A stretch of 64,000 bases of DNA from Eopsaltria australis (GCA_034509425.1 JAVTVJ010000033.1:7127001-7191000); one strand, 5' to 3'. Positions 1-14,230 are shown, counted from the first letter of the stretch. Translations and numbers: made by a program. Notes: generated by a model not told the origin, from the letters alone.

Positions 1-43
1 GACAGAAGACCTCTGAGAGAGGTGGTATTTAAAGGATACTTAC
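1..43 (-). other. NBEA: Start of NBEA intron after the 44-214 exon (partial)
   Basis: The first bases of the intron, minus strand, begin with the consensus donor gtaagt. The acceptor lies outside the window. Confidence 0.9.
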
Positions 44-214
44 TGCTGTTTGGATTGTCACCTATAATGTGATGCCGGCCACTCCAGTACCAAAGCAGCA
101 AGGTGGCGTCGCGAGACCCAGACACGATGTAGCAATCACCCCCGATGTAGGACTCCGACCTGGCAAGGCAAGTCACGACATCCCAGTGGCCAAACACGAT
201 CTGAGTTAATTTGC
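44..214 (-). CDS. NBEA: NBEA coding exon, WD40 repeat blades
   Basis: This is the last NBEA exon in the window: 171 bp, phase 1 at both ends, with acceptor cattcccaccag and a consensus gtaagt donor at 43-38. It completes the split glycine, then reads K-L-T-Q-I-V-F-G-H-W-D-V-V-T-C-L-A-R-S and G-S-R-D-A-T-L-L-L-W-Y-W, a textbook WD40 GH...WD pattern. It ends H-H-I-I-G-D-N-P-N-S plus one base of the next codon. H-H-I-I-G-D-N-P-N-S fits NBEA; LRBA reads C-S-G-I-G-D-N-P-G-S. The rest of the WD40 domain lies beyond position 1. The exon contains several CpGs, unlike the surrounding intron. Confidence 0.96.
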
Positions 215-1121
215 CTGGTGGGAATGCAAAGTCGTACAAATTCAGTTTTCTAGGGTACTTGCAGCATTTAGAAATAATTTACCATATAATTAATATTCAG
301 TTCAAATGTAACTTTTGTCTCATGTCCTGTAATTGAAGTTCACTGAGTGCTACAACAAGATTAAAAAATCACAAAGACGAAACTTTTTTCCACTTTTTCT
401 TTCATTCCCATTGAAGGCTGTGCTCTGTGTCAATCCACAGTCTAACCCTTATGTCTGAAAATCATGGCAGTGCTGCAGAAACTGAATATTAAGTGGAGTT
501 ACGACTCCATCAGTATTTAAGCAATGGCATTAGAACACTATTTATGAATTTCACGAGTGATATGCATAAGACAGCACATGAACTTTTCCATAATTGTGCT
601 ACATTATTATGTTAAAAATGTGTGTTTGTTCTATGTTAATGTCAAACTAAAGCTTACTATGATTATCACCTTCTCCTTTCCATTATTACAATTAGTTTTT
701 TAGCAATATACTGAGTGATATTATGCTAAGTAATCAGACAAAGCAACAAAATATTGTTGCTTGTAGCAGAATATTCAACCAAATTCCTTACTACATGAAA
801 TAAACAAGCTAGAAATAATAGATCCATGAAAATATTGTAACAAAAATTTTGGTTGATCTCTTTGATATAATATTTTTCCTGAAAAGAACTAAGGTTTTCA
901 AAAGTTACCATCAATAAAACTGTATTCCTTTTGCCTCTTTTACCTTCCATTAAAAAACCATCTTAAAGTTATCATCCTGAAACAATAATGAGGGATTTTA
1001 TAAACTGCCCCTTATCATTCATGGATGAGTAAGCACAAGCATTAGATAGGATACTAATAAGACAATAGTCTTTTTCCAATTTGTGACCCAGGAAGAACCA
1101 GGCAGCTGTATTTGAGGTCAC
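215..1121 (-). other. NBEA: NBEA intron, 907 bp
   Basis: This is a short AT-rich intron between the two WD40 exons. I see no repeat family or other gene. Open frames here are chance frames or extensions of the flanking exon. Confidence 0.9.
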
Positions 1122-1277
1122 CTGTTTCTGTGGAATAAACTCGAAAGCTCTTGTCCCAGAAACCACAGATGAGAATGTAGCGATTATCTGCCGTGACCAC
1201 GAAGCAGTGAGCATTGATCTGGATGCTCTGATCCACAAGGTCTGTGATCTGCCGTTTGTTCACACCAGAGTTATTGG
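1122..1277 (-). CDS. NBEA: NBEA coding exon, WD40 repeat blade
   Basis: This exon is 156 bp, phase 1 at both ends, with acceptor tttcgttacag. It completes the alanine split from the previous exon, then reads N-N-S-G-V-N-K-R-Q-I-T-D-L-V-D-Q. It goes on to the WD40-like strand pattern H-C-F-V-V-T-A-D-N-R-Y-I-L-I-C-G-F-W-D-K-S-F-R-V-Y-S. The S-I-Q-I-N-A-H-C stretch identifies NBEA over LRBA (S-I-Q-V-H-S-Q-C). The donor after E-T plus one G is gtgacc, which matches the consensus poorly at positions +4 to +6. Reading through it would add about 20 residues before a stop. Confidence 0.96.
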
Positions 1278-3686
1278 CTGTAACGAAATGCAAAACACAT
1301 TTTACATGTAAGCCATTCCAACACCTTCCTGTCATCCATTTACAGGAGAAAATGAATACATTTAACTTTCAATGAACTGTGAATTTGTTGTTGAGTAAGC
1401 ATTTTGAATATGAACATTTAGAGCTGTCTATATGGGTGTCAGAAGCACAAAATTATTGTGAGATTTCTAGTTCCCCTTTGAATAAGAGATAAGATTTTAC
1501 AGGAGATGACAATTTCTTATAAGCTGCCTGATGCACTGTATAATATGTGGTAATAATTTTAGTGCTCTGCAGAAGTAGTCCCCCAAACCACTCTGAACCA
1601 GGGGGAAATGGCAGAAGTTCATTTAAAATACGAAATCAATACTAACAATAATGCAGAGAACCAATTCCTGCTGGTTGGTATCTCCTCTACAGACAACAGC
1701 TAGTATTGGGTGGCCTTGACAACCCCACACCTCCAGATTTTAACCAGATTAAAGACATAAAGATTCAACCAATGAATGAGGGGAGACTTCATTGTGGTCT
1801 TCAGCATCCTCATGAGGGGAAGCAGAGGAGCAGGTACTGATCTCTTCCCTCTTGTTACCAGGGAGCATAAAGCTGAGTTAGGGGATATTTGGGTTGGATA
1901 TCAGGAAAAGGTTCTTTACCCAGAGGGTGGTTGGGCACTGGAAGAGGTTCCCCAGGGAAGCAGTCACAGCACCAGCCTGACAGAGTTCAAGAAGAGTTTG
2001 GACACTGCTCTTAGGCACATGGTGTGATCTTGAGGGGGTCCTGCACAGGACCAGGAGTTGAACTTGATGCTCCTGATGGGTTCCTTCCATCTCACCATAT
2101 TTTATGTTCAAATCTAATGTGATTTTCTACTACAGGAAAAGTAAGTCTCATCACCTGCTGCTCAAGAAGGGACCCAGCCCATGGACGGTACTTTTAAAAG
2201 AGGCAATGATATCTATAAACTTCCCTGACAAAGGGAAAAGGAAAAGGTTCATGCAGAATCCCACCAATCCAACTGCCCAGTGCAGCTGTTAAGAAGGATG
2301 CTAAGGACTCAGAGTCCCCAGCTAATGTGCTATGTACTCCCTGTGACACAACAGACAAGATATGGCAACACAATAAAGATGTGTTCCACCTCAATATTAA
2401 CTTTCTGAAAGTTCAGTATATAATCTAAGTTAATTTTATCCACTCCATCCAGTCTTACTGGAGAGGAAGACATTTTTTACATGACAAGCCATCTCACACT
2501 GTAATAGCTGTCTAAGTGCTAGACAACTCCAGAGGAGAGTTTCTCTTTCTACAATAGTTATGCAGGGAATCTTGACAACTAGGTTCAGTTAACTGAAGTT
2601 AGGTGAGATAAAAATCACTCTGAGAAATATGTTTCTCCTAACATAAGAAGACAACTTAATGCAGATAATAATCTGATTTTTCCCTATTTTTTTGCTATTC
2701 TACTCAAATTGCTTGCAACAGCATGAAATAAAGAATTTCAATCAAAAAACCCCACCCCATCCTATTTTAAAACTGCTTGTGGAAGTTCTACGAACACATA
2801 TTTAAATTACCAGACTCTCTATGTCCACCAGCTGAACGATAATAAATACAAAATTACTCAGATTTCCAGAACAGGTGGGAACAATAGTTGTGCCTTAGCT
2901 TGTGAGAGAAAAAACTAAAGAGAAAACCACTGTCATTATATGAGATCAAATGAAGAACACAGAATGAGAAAACTAATTCTCCTGAGTGTGAACTTTATCT
3001 CTGGCTATATTTTAAAATGTATTTTTTTCTCAACAATGCTACAAATTTGTCTCTAACAACCTTCCCTATCCCAAATTTCTGTTTTGAATTACTGAAAAAA
3101 ATCCCCTACAAATCCTATAGGTGCAATTAATGAGAATTTATGATTGTTAGAAAGTCCTGCAATCTAACAATTCTAGCAGATGCTATTTCTCAAATAATTC
3201 ACTTTCTCAAAAATTCTGGATTTTAAAAAATACTATCAATTTCGAATCCAGTCTTTTCATTATTGCACTAGTATCGCCAACTAAATCCAAATCATAAAGT
3301 GAATGAAAATAAATGGACCTGTATCTGCACTGATAAACATAGTGCTGGCTGTAAAAACAGAAAATATGCTAACTCCACACAACCCTCACATTTTATTTTA
3401 CTAATATGACCTGATAACAGAACAGAATTACAGATATGGGCTGACAGTGTAACTGACTTAATTGGTTGTTTCTTAAATACCAGTTGCTGGTGATGTTAAT
3501 AACAAATAGCATTCTCGTAACTCATTCAGCATCAATAGCTAATGCTTTTAGTTCTCCAGGACTGACAAGAATAAGTATTTTCCTATTTTCTGTGTTAAAT
3601 GAAGCATAATATACAAATATAGCTTAATCAATATTTCCTGAAAATGCCAATTTCAAATCTATTGCTACATTTTCATCTTGACATAC
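1278..3686 (-). other. NBEA: NBEA intron, 2.4 kb
   Basis: This is an AT-rich intron with one recognisable insertion, the CR1 3' fragment at 1764-2106. Nothing else could be identified from 2107 to 3686. Confidence 0.9.
1764..2106 (+). mobile_element. CR1 LINE fragment (3' end, 5'-truncated)
   Basis: The segment matches the bird CR1 3' end in sense orientation. The degraded C-terminal coding remnant reads F-I-V-V-F-S-I-L-M-R-G-S-R-G-A-G-T-D-L-F, and further on P-E-G-G-W-A-L-E-E-V. It is followed by the characteristic 3' stretch around gggttccttccatctcacc and a short terminal atttta-tg. About 340 bp remain of an element of several kb, as expected for 5'-truncated LINE copies. It is inserted antisense to NBEA. 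An 83-codon open frame across it is a remnant and not a gene. Confidence 0.8.
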
Positions 3687-3758
3687 CAATCAATGGATCC
3701 ATTTCAATTGGAAGATGATGGGCTTGATCCAAAGAATATCCTGGGGCTCCCCGAAGGC
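3687..3758 (-). CDS. NBEA: NBEA small coding exon, linker before WD40 repeats
   Basis: This exon is 72 bp, phase 1 at both ends, with acceptor catgtgtag and donor gtatgt. It completes the split glycine from the upstream exon, then reads L-R-G-A-P-G-Y-S-L-D-Q-A-H-H and ends P-I-E-M-D-P-L-I plus the first base of an alanine codon. It is too short to appear as a long open frame and was found by searching the minus strand between the flanking exons. Because it is a multiple of three and symmetrical in phase, skipping it would keep the frame and only shorten the linker. LRBA has a quite different, shorter sequence here as I recall it. Confidence 0.93.
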
Positions 3759-6269
3759 CTACACATGAAAGGAAGAATAAAGCACATAGAAACCTTTTGA
3801 CAAGACTTTTCTAGATTTAAAAGTTCATCATTGGATTATTATATATTTTGAAATTAATTTTTTATTATTTTTATTAATATTTTAAGATTTCTTCCTCTGT
3901 GCTACACAAATATACATTTGTAAATTCTTCCTTCATGTAGAAGTAACTATAAATGTAGAAGCACCAACTTCACCACAATTTCTGCAGCCACACACATTTA
4001 TTAAATAACTCATTTAAAATAGTATAAGAGATATTTTTTACATTTGAGCAGAGATCTTAGCACAGAAAACAAAGTTAATTAGATTAAACATTGTTACGAG
4101 TTTCTTACATATGGAAAACTGTCTGTGACAGAAATTTGGACCTTTTCATGGATTTATCTAAAATTTTTAGCTGTAAAACTGTAGGCTATAGTAAATGTGC
4201 CACAATTATTCCTGTTAATTCTATTTTGAGCAGCCCTTAAGATGTTCAAATACGCATCAGGGGCTGCAAATTTCGTTTTATCTGCTCTCAGGCACAGATA
4301 GCATTGCTTTGGCTCTTCTGAGCACCTTCCCTGGTATATAAATCAAATAGTCACTACTGAAAACACAATTTTTATCATGAACTGCCACGTTGCAAAAGAA
4401 TATCCCCTATATTTGGACATACAGATTTCTGGAGAATAAAGTCAATTTTCTACTACTGCAATAGACAACTGGAGAAGGTAAAAGAACAGCTAGCTCTGCC
4501 ATTTTCAGCAAGACACCGCTCTGAGAACTTTTTCCCTTCTTTCTGTCTCTTCTTTCAAAACCCAAGCAGTTTGGGACAAATCTTTATTGGTATTAACTTA
4601 GATTAATTCAGTCCCATTATGAGATGTCTACGTAAATGCTTCCTGCTGTTTATTAATTCCAGAGCTCCACGTACATTCTACAACAAGTAGTCTGTGCGTA
4701 CATTTCTGTAGATAAACCTATCCTTTATACTGGAGTTATGCTTTATTAAAATAATATTATGGCAATAGTAGGAAATTGATACCCTGTCCTAGATTAGCCT
4801 CCTGCAAATTAAGCAACATTGCCAAGCAGGATGTAAAAGTTAAGAAAATCATTACAATGAGGTTGATTCTCTAAACAGTTTAACTTTCCTCTCTTTCTAT
4901 TATAATATATTCAGAAAGTATTCCTGGTTTTTTTTGCAATTTAGACCAGAGGTTTACAAACTGTGTGAAATTTAATTTATGGCTGGTTCATGCCTTGAAT
5001 TCTGAATGTTTGCAACATGATTTATGTTTTACAAGAGTACAGAGAAAAACTTAAAAACTTACTGTCACATGCATCACAAAGACCAACAAAGCTTCAGCTA
5101 AACTGAAGGACTTCAAATGACAGTTTTTAAGGAAACCCTTGAACTCCTGCATATTGCAATATTAATGTGATTAATTCCTTCACAGTAAAGTACAGGCAGG
5201 AATTTTGGCTTCTCTTGACTTGACAATCTGGATGAAAAAGGGCTACTCCAGAACTAAATAACTTGCTTAAATAGAAGAGACATGAATGATGATGCGTATA
5301 GAGTACTTGGACAGAATCCCTGAAAAATCGAGGGGCAATAATTAGGAATTAGCTAATCAGTGTTAGTCAAAGGTGTATTAAAACAACACAGGACAGTTTC
5401 TGCACCTCTGAATCATTCCTGACATTGGAATTTTTCACTGAGGACATTGTCACAAAATACTTAAGAAAATATTTATTTTATTTTTTTCCCCTCTAGATTT
5501 TCACCTTTTGTTTTGAAGAAATGGGAAAAACATTTTTTACATGTAACATAGTTGCACCTGATAGAATATTATAAATGTTTCCAGATATTGCAGCATAAGG
5601 GCTATCACTGCAGGAAACTACCTGAGAAAATGAAACCTGTTTGTTCCCACAGGTACCTCATGGCCCCACCACCTATTTAGGGATGACTGGGACAGCCTTA
5701 GCACCTGCATGTCCAGGTGACAGGGACAGTCCTGGCAATATGGAGAGGTGAGCAGAGGGGCTGGAAGGGAATTATGGGATGGCCCTGTTGGATGAGCTTC
5801 TTTGAGGGAATGAGGAAACTTCTCTTCAGAATAGTTCAGTGTCCAGCTGCTTAGGCTTGCTTAGGGTCCCAGATAATCCAACAGTGACCCAGGGTAAGGC
5901 TTATGACAAGATCCTGAAATCTTTCTCAAGCAGCACATAGGGATGTACACTTTCTAGCATGCCAGTATGTTTTCCTGAAACCTGGGACATATTAATATTT
6001 GCTGTGTCAAGAGCAACAGCAGTCTCCTGAAAAGCATTATATCAAAGACTGAAGTGACTACAAATCGATTGGCTGCCATGGTGATGTGCTGCTGTTAAGG
6101 AGAGTGTTTCTAGGAATGACACCAGAGAAAACAGAAGTTGTGATTATTTGACACAAACCAGAAGAAACAGCAAATTTTGGTGCAAGTGAGTGAGCTAAAT
6201 TGTACTCAAAATTAAAGCTGCATTATTAAGGTCTTCAAATTGGAATGAAAGGTGCCTGCAAGGACCTAC
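3759..6269 (-). other. NBEA: NBEA intron, 2.5 kb
   Basis: Mostly AT-rich, with a locally GC-richer patch at about 5640-5900 (direct and inverted short repeats around ccaggtgacagggacag). I could not assign that patch to a repeat family or exon. Confidence 0.85.
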
Positions 6270-6462
6270 CTACTGTGTTGTGCCACCGATTAACCGCAAA
6301 GAGCCTGCTGCAAGTGACGGTCACCACGGCAGGGATGGTCAGGTGCGGCAGCGTGTTGGCTGCCACGTGTGTGACAGGGGAATTGGATGGGAACTTCAGC
6401 ACCATGATGACATCCTGCTGCATCTGATCTTTAAACATGAGGGGGCTCTGTGGAAGGAAACA
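6270..6462 (-). CDS. NBEA: NBEA coding exon, BEACH-WD40 linker, with two in-frame acceptors
   Basis: With the upstream acceptor (pyrimidine tract then ctcaacag) the exon is 193 bp. It begins C-F-L-P-Q and continues S-P-L-M-F-K-D-Q-M-Q-Q-D-V-I-M, then T-H-V-A-A-N-T and F-A-V-N-R-W-H-N-T-V-G. The five codons for C-F-L-P-Q themselves end in ttccacag, so splicing could instead start at 6447 and drop those five residues without changing frame. I chose 6462 because mammalian NBEA, as I recall it, includes C-F-L-P-Q. The exon ends one base into a glycine codon (phase 1), completed by GC from the next exon. The donor is gtaggt inside the repeated run GTAGGTAGGT, so another donor lies 4 nt upstream. 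Confidence 0.94.
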
Positions 6463-8094
<1,632 letters not shown>

Positions 8095-9979
8095 TCAAGG
8101 AGAGAGGTCAACACACTGTGTGACAATGCAGGCATATCCCAAGTCAGCCATGAAAAAAGTCCAGAAAATTCACCCGGTGCTCTCCTCCCAGGCTGCAGAC
8201 TCATCCAAGTGTTAGTATTTTGTAGACAAGCTTTGCTTCTCCTTTCAAGCATGCTTCAGTTAACCAACTAACCATTCTCATCTCCAGTAACTGGCGTTAT
8301 ATGTGAAAATGTTAACCTGTGAGGACATGCAGTTCAGGTCTTGAGAGAGCTTTTGGGCTTTTTGCACGGAAAAGAACATATATACCTTAATAAAGTCCTT
8401 TGTAAGGAGGAAAGTATGAGGATCTCTAATAAAATAAGCCTCTGGAATCTTAAATGGGGGGAAAGAAAAGAAAACTGAGAAAGAAAATTTATGTATGAAA
8501 TATAATAAAAACAAAATAAGTACTATTTCAAAAATATTAGTAGGTGAAAACAAAAAAATGCCAGAAACAAATCTTGTCAGGCACATTAAGACTAATGCAG
8601 AAATCGTTCCAATTTGCATACATTCACTGAATATTTATTTCATCCTTAATTTTATTGCATTTTTTCATGGGCTTTCAGGCTTCATGGATTTGAAACAAAA
8701 ACTTAGCAATTTAAATGCATTCAAGACAAGTCTTATTTCAGAGTATATCATGACTAATTCTGTAGGCAATAGAATACAGCACATATACTGGAATGCTTCT
8801 GCTACTCAAACAGTTCATTCAAACAAAAATACATCTAAGATATATTCTTAAAAACTTTGGCAGAAGATTGTTACTTGTAGAAACAATACTGTTAGAGAAT
8901 ACTCCTTATTTTTCAGACAGGTATTATTTTATTTGACCTTGTAAAATTGAGAATGAAGCGTTCATAGAAAACTAAACTGTCAGAATTTGAAATGCACAGT
9001 GCATTATGTGCGTATATATATACTGTAGCCTGAACTACTGACCCTTAATATTTTTCTTGTGAGCTTTATGAATTTTTCATTGGCTACACAGAATTAACAT
9101 AAAAACCCAGCAAAAACATTACCATCTTGGTATATTTTGTTATTTCTTTCAGACATAAAACAGTAAGAAGCACAATAAATATTTCAGGATAAAGAAGAAT
9201 CCTTTTAATGTACATATTTTGTCATTCCTACAAGCCAATCTCTGCTTTCCTCCACTTCACAGCATAGATGTAAGAACACATGTCAGAGAGAGATTTCCTA
9301 ACAGGTCACTGATGTCCACTACTCTTAATGCCCTAGACTGACAGGCATATAATGGAATACCACAAACAAACATTTGCTGAAAAAGAGACTTAACGCAAAG
9401 TCCAGTCAAGCAGCTGAAGGACTTTCAATGGATTGTAGCCCCAGCACATTCAATGCTGTAATTATACCAGTACAGGTGATTTCTTGTTTGTTGACTAATT
9501 CAGAGTGAACTTCAGCCTCCAAGGCACAGACTGTTTCTTGGGAACTTGTGAGCATCTCAGGTATAATTAACATCATCTAATGATGAATTAATTTAAAATC
9601 ACATATGAATTTTATAAAAAAAACAATGCATTTGTGTGGGCATATGTGTATATATGTGTATTTGTCCATACAGCAGCTATCTCTATGTACCATACAAGCA
9701 GTATGGCTTTACACACTGTGAAAATAACTTCACACATGCAGACAGTTTTTTTCCAGGAATACAAAATTCACATCAAGTCACATAATGTTTTCTATTGCAT
9801 TCAGTACTTCAGAACTGATTTGCCAAGTGAGAAGAAGGGAAAGGAATTATACTTGTATGTGAATTTCATTTTCAAAATTATAAATACTAATATTAACAAT
9901 ATCAATATATATCAGTGTGATATATACTCCCACACATATCTGTCAATTATACTTTTAGAAAAGTAATTTCCATTTTTTC

Positions 9980-9993
9980 TTTTTTTTTTTTTT
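9980..9993. repeat. Poly-T tract
   Basis: A run of about 14 T residues on the plus strand, in plain intron sequence. Confidence 0.9.
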
Positions 9994-12006
9994 AATAATT
10001 ATCAAGGTTAATTTAATTCTAATTTTTCAAAGAATTCTGTGTTGAAATAAGAGTGTGAATTGCATTTGGCAGCAATAATGAACAAAACCCAGATCTTCCT
10101 CTCCTACCCTTTATAGTGATCCCTTAAATGATACTTATGCTCTCGCAGGAGCACTGAAATGAATTATTAATTTTTTTCAATGCAGTCCAGTTCTAATTTA
10201 CACATTTACTTCCATGTTGTCCAGTCTTGGCAAATTCTGATTGTTTGTCTGTAAATTCTGCACAAGTAAATTTTGTCGACTTTCCCTCTCAGTTGAAGCA
10301 GATTTATGGAGGCAGTAGAAGAGGAGAAAGAGAAGCGGAATACGATAACAAACTCACATGGATTTTTCTGATTATGAAGAATGGACACTCAAAATGTAAC
10401 AATCAAAAGCAGCTGTTATTTTACAGCTGAAGATGTGCTGGTAAATGCTCACATAGTCTACACTTCCATAATTTTAAAACATTTAAGTTAATGTCAAGTC
10501 CTTTTGTAATCAGAACAAATTCAGAACCGAGACCTCGATATTCAGGGAATATTGAATACTTTTGCTGGCTTGCATTTACAACACAACTGTCCCTGACCCA
10601 ATGGGTAGTAACGTTATCCTTTTCAGTCAAATACCATTTGTAAAACTGACACCTCTTAGAAGCATTAAAGAAACTGAACAATGTTTATTAAAATATACCC
10701 ATAACATTCAGCTACTGCACTGAGACTACAGTCAGCACAGCATCAGCGTTGTGCACAGCTACTACTGGTATTGCCCTCTGGAGCTCACAATACTCACAAA
10801 GGACAGAAAAACCTTGTCAAAACTTAACACAGAAGATAAACATAAGCACACAGAGATAAAGTGACTGGCCCAAGGGTATTCCTAATGCTGCCTCCTATCA
10901 GATAACTTGACACAAAATGAAAAGCAGGTACAAAACAGATCTGTGAATAATAATGTAATACATTGATTTGTTTACAGGAGAACTCTGGCTGTATCTAAAC
11001 CTAATCTGAAAACTGTTAAGTGTACACCATGGTTTTTCTTGAGCTGTAAATCATCAAACTTCAGATTTATTTAATGGTCTTAAACATTTCATTCTAATTA
11101 ATCCATCCCTTTTCTCCCATCAGATCTTGAGTATTGTGTATGGTTTGCAAAGTGCAACGCCGATCCCTGAGACACACGTTCTAGTCAATTTAATACAAAT
11201 TTTAATAAAATAAAGTTTATTCCCATTTCACCTTCAAAAGGCCTTTATGCAGAAACAATATAAGCTTGGAATTCAGTGGTTGCCAGATTTAAAGCTTTCA
11301 GAATAGCAAAATGGCAATTATATTAGTTTTCTCTTCCTCAATAAGGTGTTGCAGAAAAGCTATTTAGTGAGCTGATTTGAGATTCCCTACTGTTTTTAAT
11401 ACACATAAAATGAGATTTGTACTCCAGACACTTCAGGGAGTATCTGTTAGGATATGATCATGTATTCAGAAAAATAAAATGGCTCTTAGAATATTATTTG
11501 ATAATAATAGGTCAGAATGAGGAAAAAAATCTGCAAACTTGCTGGCAGTTCCAAGTTTAAAATTAGTTGCTCTCACACAAGCTAATTTATGCATTCAAAC
11601 AAGACACATCTTCATAGGACTTAATAATGGTCATTTAAAAGTAATGTAAAGAAATATCTGTTATATATTTGCATACATTTTGGTCAAGAAATCAATAAAT
11701 CAGATAATTGAATCTTATGAATAACACAATGATCAATATCCTCAATGTATTTTGCTCAAAGAAAATAATTTATTGGTTTCCAATTTTTACGCTTAAGGGT
11801 TGACTGCACATTCACAAGGACATTGGGAGGCTGCCCTGCACGCTGGAGGATGAGGCTTTAGTGTCAGTTTCCCATGGAATAAAGAGTTCAATACATCTGC
11901 TTCGCTCATTATGCAGTCTACTGAAGTATCTGGGTTTTATTTCTTAATTCTGATTGAAATAAATACAAGTATGCTACTAAATAATCCATGCACTCTGTTT
12001 CTTTAG

Positions 12007-12096
12007 GGGAGAGGAGAGGAGAGGAGAGGAGAGGAGAGGAGAGGAGAGGAGAGGAGAGGAGAGGAGAGGAGAGGAGAGGAGAGGAGAGGAGAGGAG
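12007..12096. repeat. (GAGGA)n pentanucleotide microsatellite
   Basis: About 18 nearly perfect copies of GAGGA/GGAGA in a row with no interruption. The plus strand is pure purine, so the NBEA transcript carries the pyrimidine complement. The purity suggests recent expansion and likely length polymorphism. It ends 22 bp before a CR1 scrap. Confidence 0.97.
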
Positions 12097-12118
12097 ATGT
12101 TCTTTTCAGTTAATAGAG

Positions 12119-12225
12119 CCCTACAATGATCACCTTGATCAACATCTGACTGCTGACCAAAAGCAAAAGCATGTTGTTAAGGGCACTGTCCGAAAGCCTC
12201 TTAAAAGCCTTCTAAAATCGCCTTT
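12119..12225 (-). mobile_element. CR1 LINE scrap (3' end, minus strand)
   Basis: The plus strand reads ctacaatgatcacctt and then ctgaccaaaag with a following agcatgttgttaagggca. This parallels the start of the clearer CR1 copy at 14261-14610 and the antisense form of a CR1 3' region I recognise. Only about 100 bp survive. As a minus-strand element, its 3' end faces the microsatellite at 12007-12096. Confidence 0.6.
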
Positions 12226-14230
12226 GCTGAGAGAGATGCCTGGTATTACCTAACACAAGAAACATGAAAGCATGAGCACTTTTACTATAAATCATGATGG
12301 GAAGAAAGAAATTCCTAAAAATTAGATTGTTCTGAAGACAGACAATATTTTTATTCTTATGTGAAGTACTCTTGTTTTCTTAGTCGTCACTGATTGCTGC
12401 AATGATCAGTAAACTTTCTAACATTTTTATCTTTCTCTATATTTTTATTGTTTTTTTTTAACATATTCAGGCTTCTTACTACTAATTCCCATAATCCTGC
12501 TGTGCTTTATTCTTTGTTACCACGTCGAGTTTTTTCTACAATCCATTTTCGCCTGTGCATGGGGACTGAGTCCAATGAAAAGTGAAAATCTGGAGGCATT
12601 TGAGAAATATGCACCACAACAATAGTCATCCAACACTGCCATTCCTGAAAGTTTATTTCATTTTTGCATCCAAGTAAACATAGGAATCCTTTATGTGCTC
12701 TCCCTCCTGTGCAGCCAGCACACTCAACAGCCCCCAAGCACTGTCTTCTTCAGAGCAAATAAGATTGACAGCCCTTTGGTGGGTAGCATAAACAGCTTGA
12801 AGTGTTTTTGTTTTGTATGATTGGTGTGAGATATTGCTTTTTTCTTTGCATCTACAGATGTTAAGCAGCAGCAATATCTTCAGGATTTTTGATAGGTTGA
12901 TTAAGAGTATTGAATTCCATTTTATTACTGTATGTTTGGGAAAAGAAAAGCTGTAGTTTAAACACAAGCAATGACTCAACTACTCTGGAAGCCTCGATAC
13001 AGTCAGTTATTTAATCAGGATACTCAAGGGACTGAAAGATGGGCACTGAAATGGATTTTCTCCACAGGTCACTACTTTATTAATTTAACAATGGAGAAGG
13101 GGCATCCTTAAGCTCATTCCCCTCACAGGAGGTATCTCACTGAATTCCGTATGCAATTAAATGGCTCCCTAGCAGAACACCAACAGCTCAAAGCTGACCT
13201 TCAGCTTCCCTCCCAGACCTGTCCACCCCTGAACTTCTTCCTCATTCTCCTGTGAGAGGAGAGTACTACAAAAGGAATGAGAATGTGAAAGGTATGAGCT
13301 CCCATTCTCTTTACAGGCATGAGTCACATTGTTTCTCTCAGGGAGTGGTGCCTATTACCTCTCTCACACTGACCTCATGAAACTACTAACTGTGATACCT
13401 AGTTCTCCCCTCTCTCACCTTTATATCTCTCTCATCCTTGCCCCTAGTACTCCAATGTGACTCTCATGACAAAAAAATTATTTTAAACACTCTGCCAGCC
13501 TAAGCAATCATCTGCAAGTAGGAAATAAATTCAACACATCTCACAAACAAAAACAGAGCAGACGAAGCAAAAATATCATAAGACAAATAACCTGAAGGCA
13601 GGAACAGGTTTAGCTGAAAGTGTTCCTTACTCTTTCATGCATTCTCTCACTAGTAAAGTTCCCATGTGCCTGAGCACAAATGCTTCCATTCCCCTGAAAA
13701 TCATGGAGAACTTCCTTAGGCTGAAAAGGGCTGATATCAAGGAATTAAGTGTTCCCCTCCCTTCCTAACCAAACCACAAGGAAAAGAAAAATCCTATAAT
13801 TTTTATCATTCTTGTCTCTTCCAACTCTGCCTGGAACAAAGGAGTTTAGCACTGATGTAACAAAATTCTCCCATTAAATTATACTAAAACTACAAAATTC
13901 TGTTTTACTCTTAAGCAAAAAGTTTTGACTCCAAATTCCTCTGACAAAGTCTATGTTGTCTATAGGGGCTTCTCAGGTCACACGGCTCATTTCATCACAT
14001 TCTTTTTACAGCTCTGATAAGTTTTTAAAATGTGGGTCTTGCTCCCAGTTTGTGACAAACAATTCCACTGCCTTTTCTTCCCTGCTTTTTGCCTGTATAC
14101 AAAGGCAAGTAGGGAGCACCCCTTTGATTGTAGAGTCCATGCAGTGCAACACCCTAAACATAGCCTGGAAGTGAAGGAAGTCATATATTTATTTCTAATT
14201 TTGTTTACAAATACATTCAAAATTATTTCC

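Noticed and set aside
8278..8851. Overlapping frames of 113 (minus) and 118 (plus) codons
   Set aside because: AT-rich intron sequence with opposing open frames over the same bases. No domain, splice sites or repeat match.
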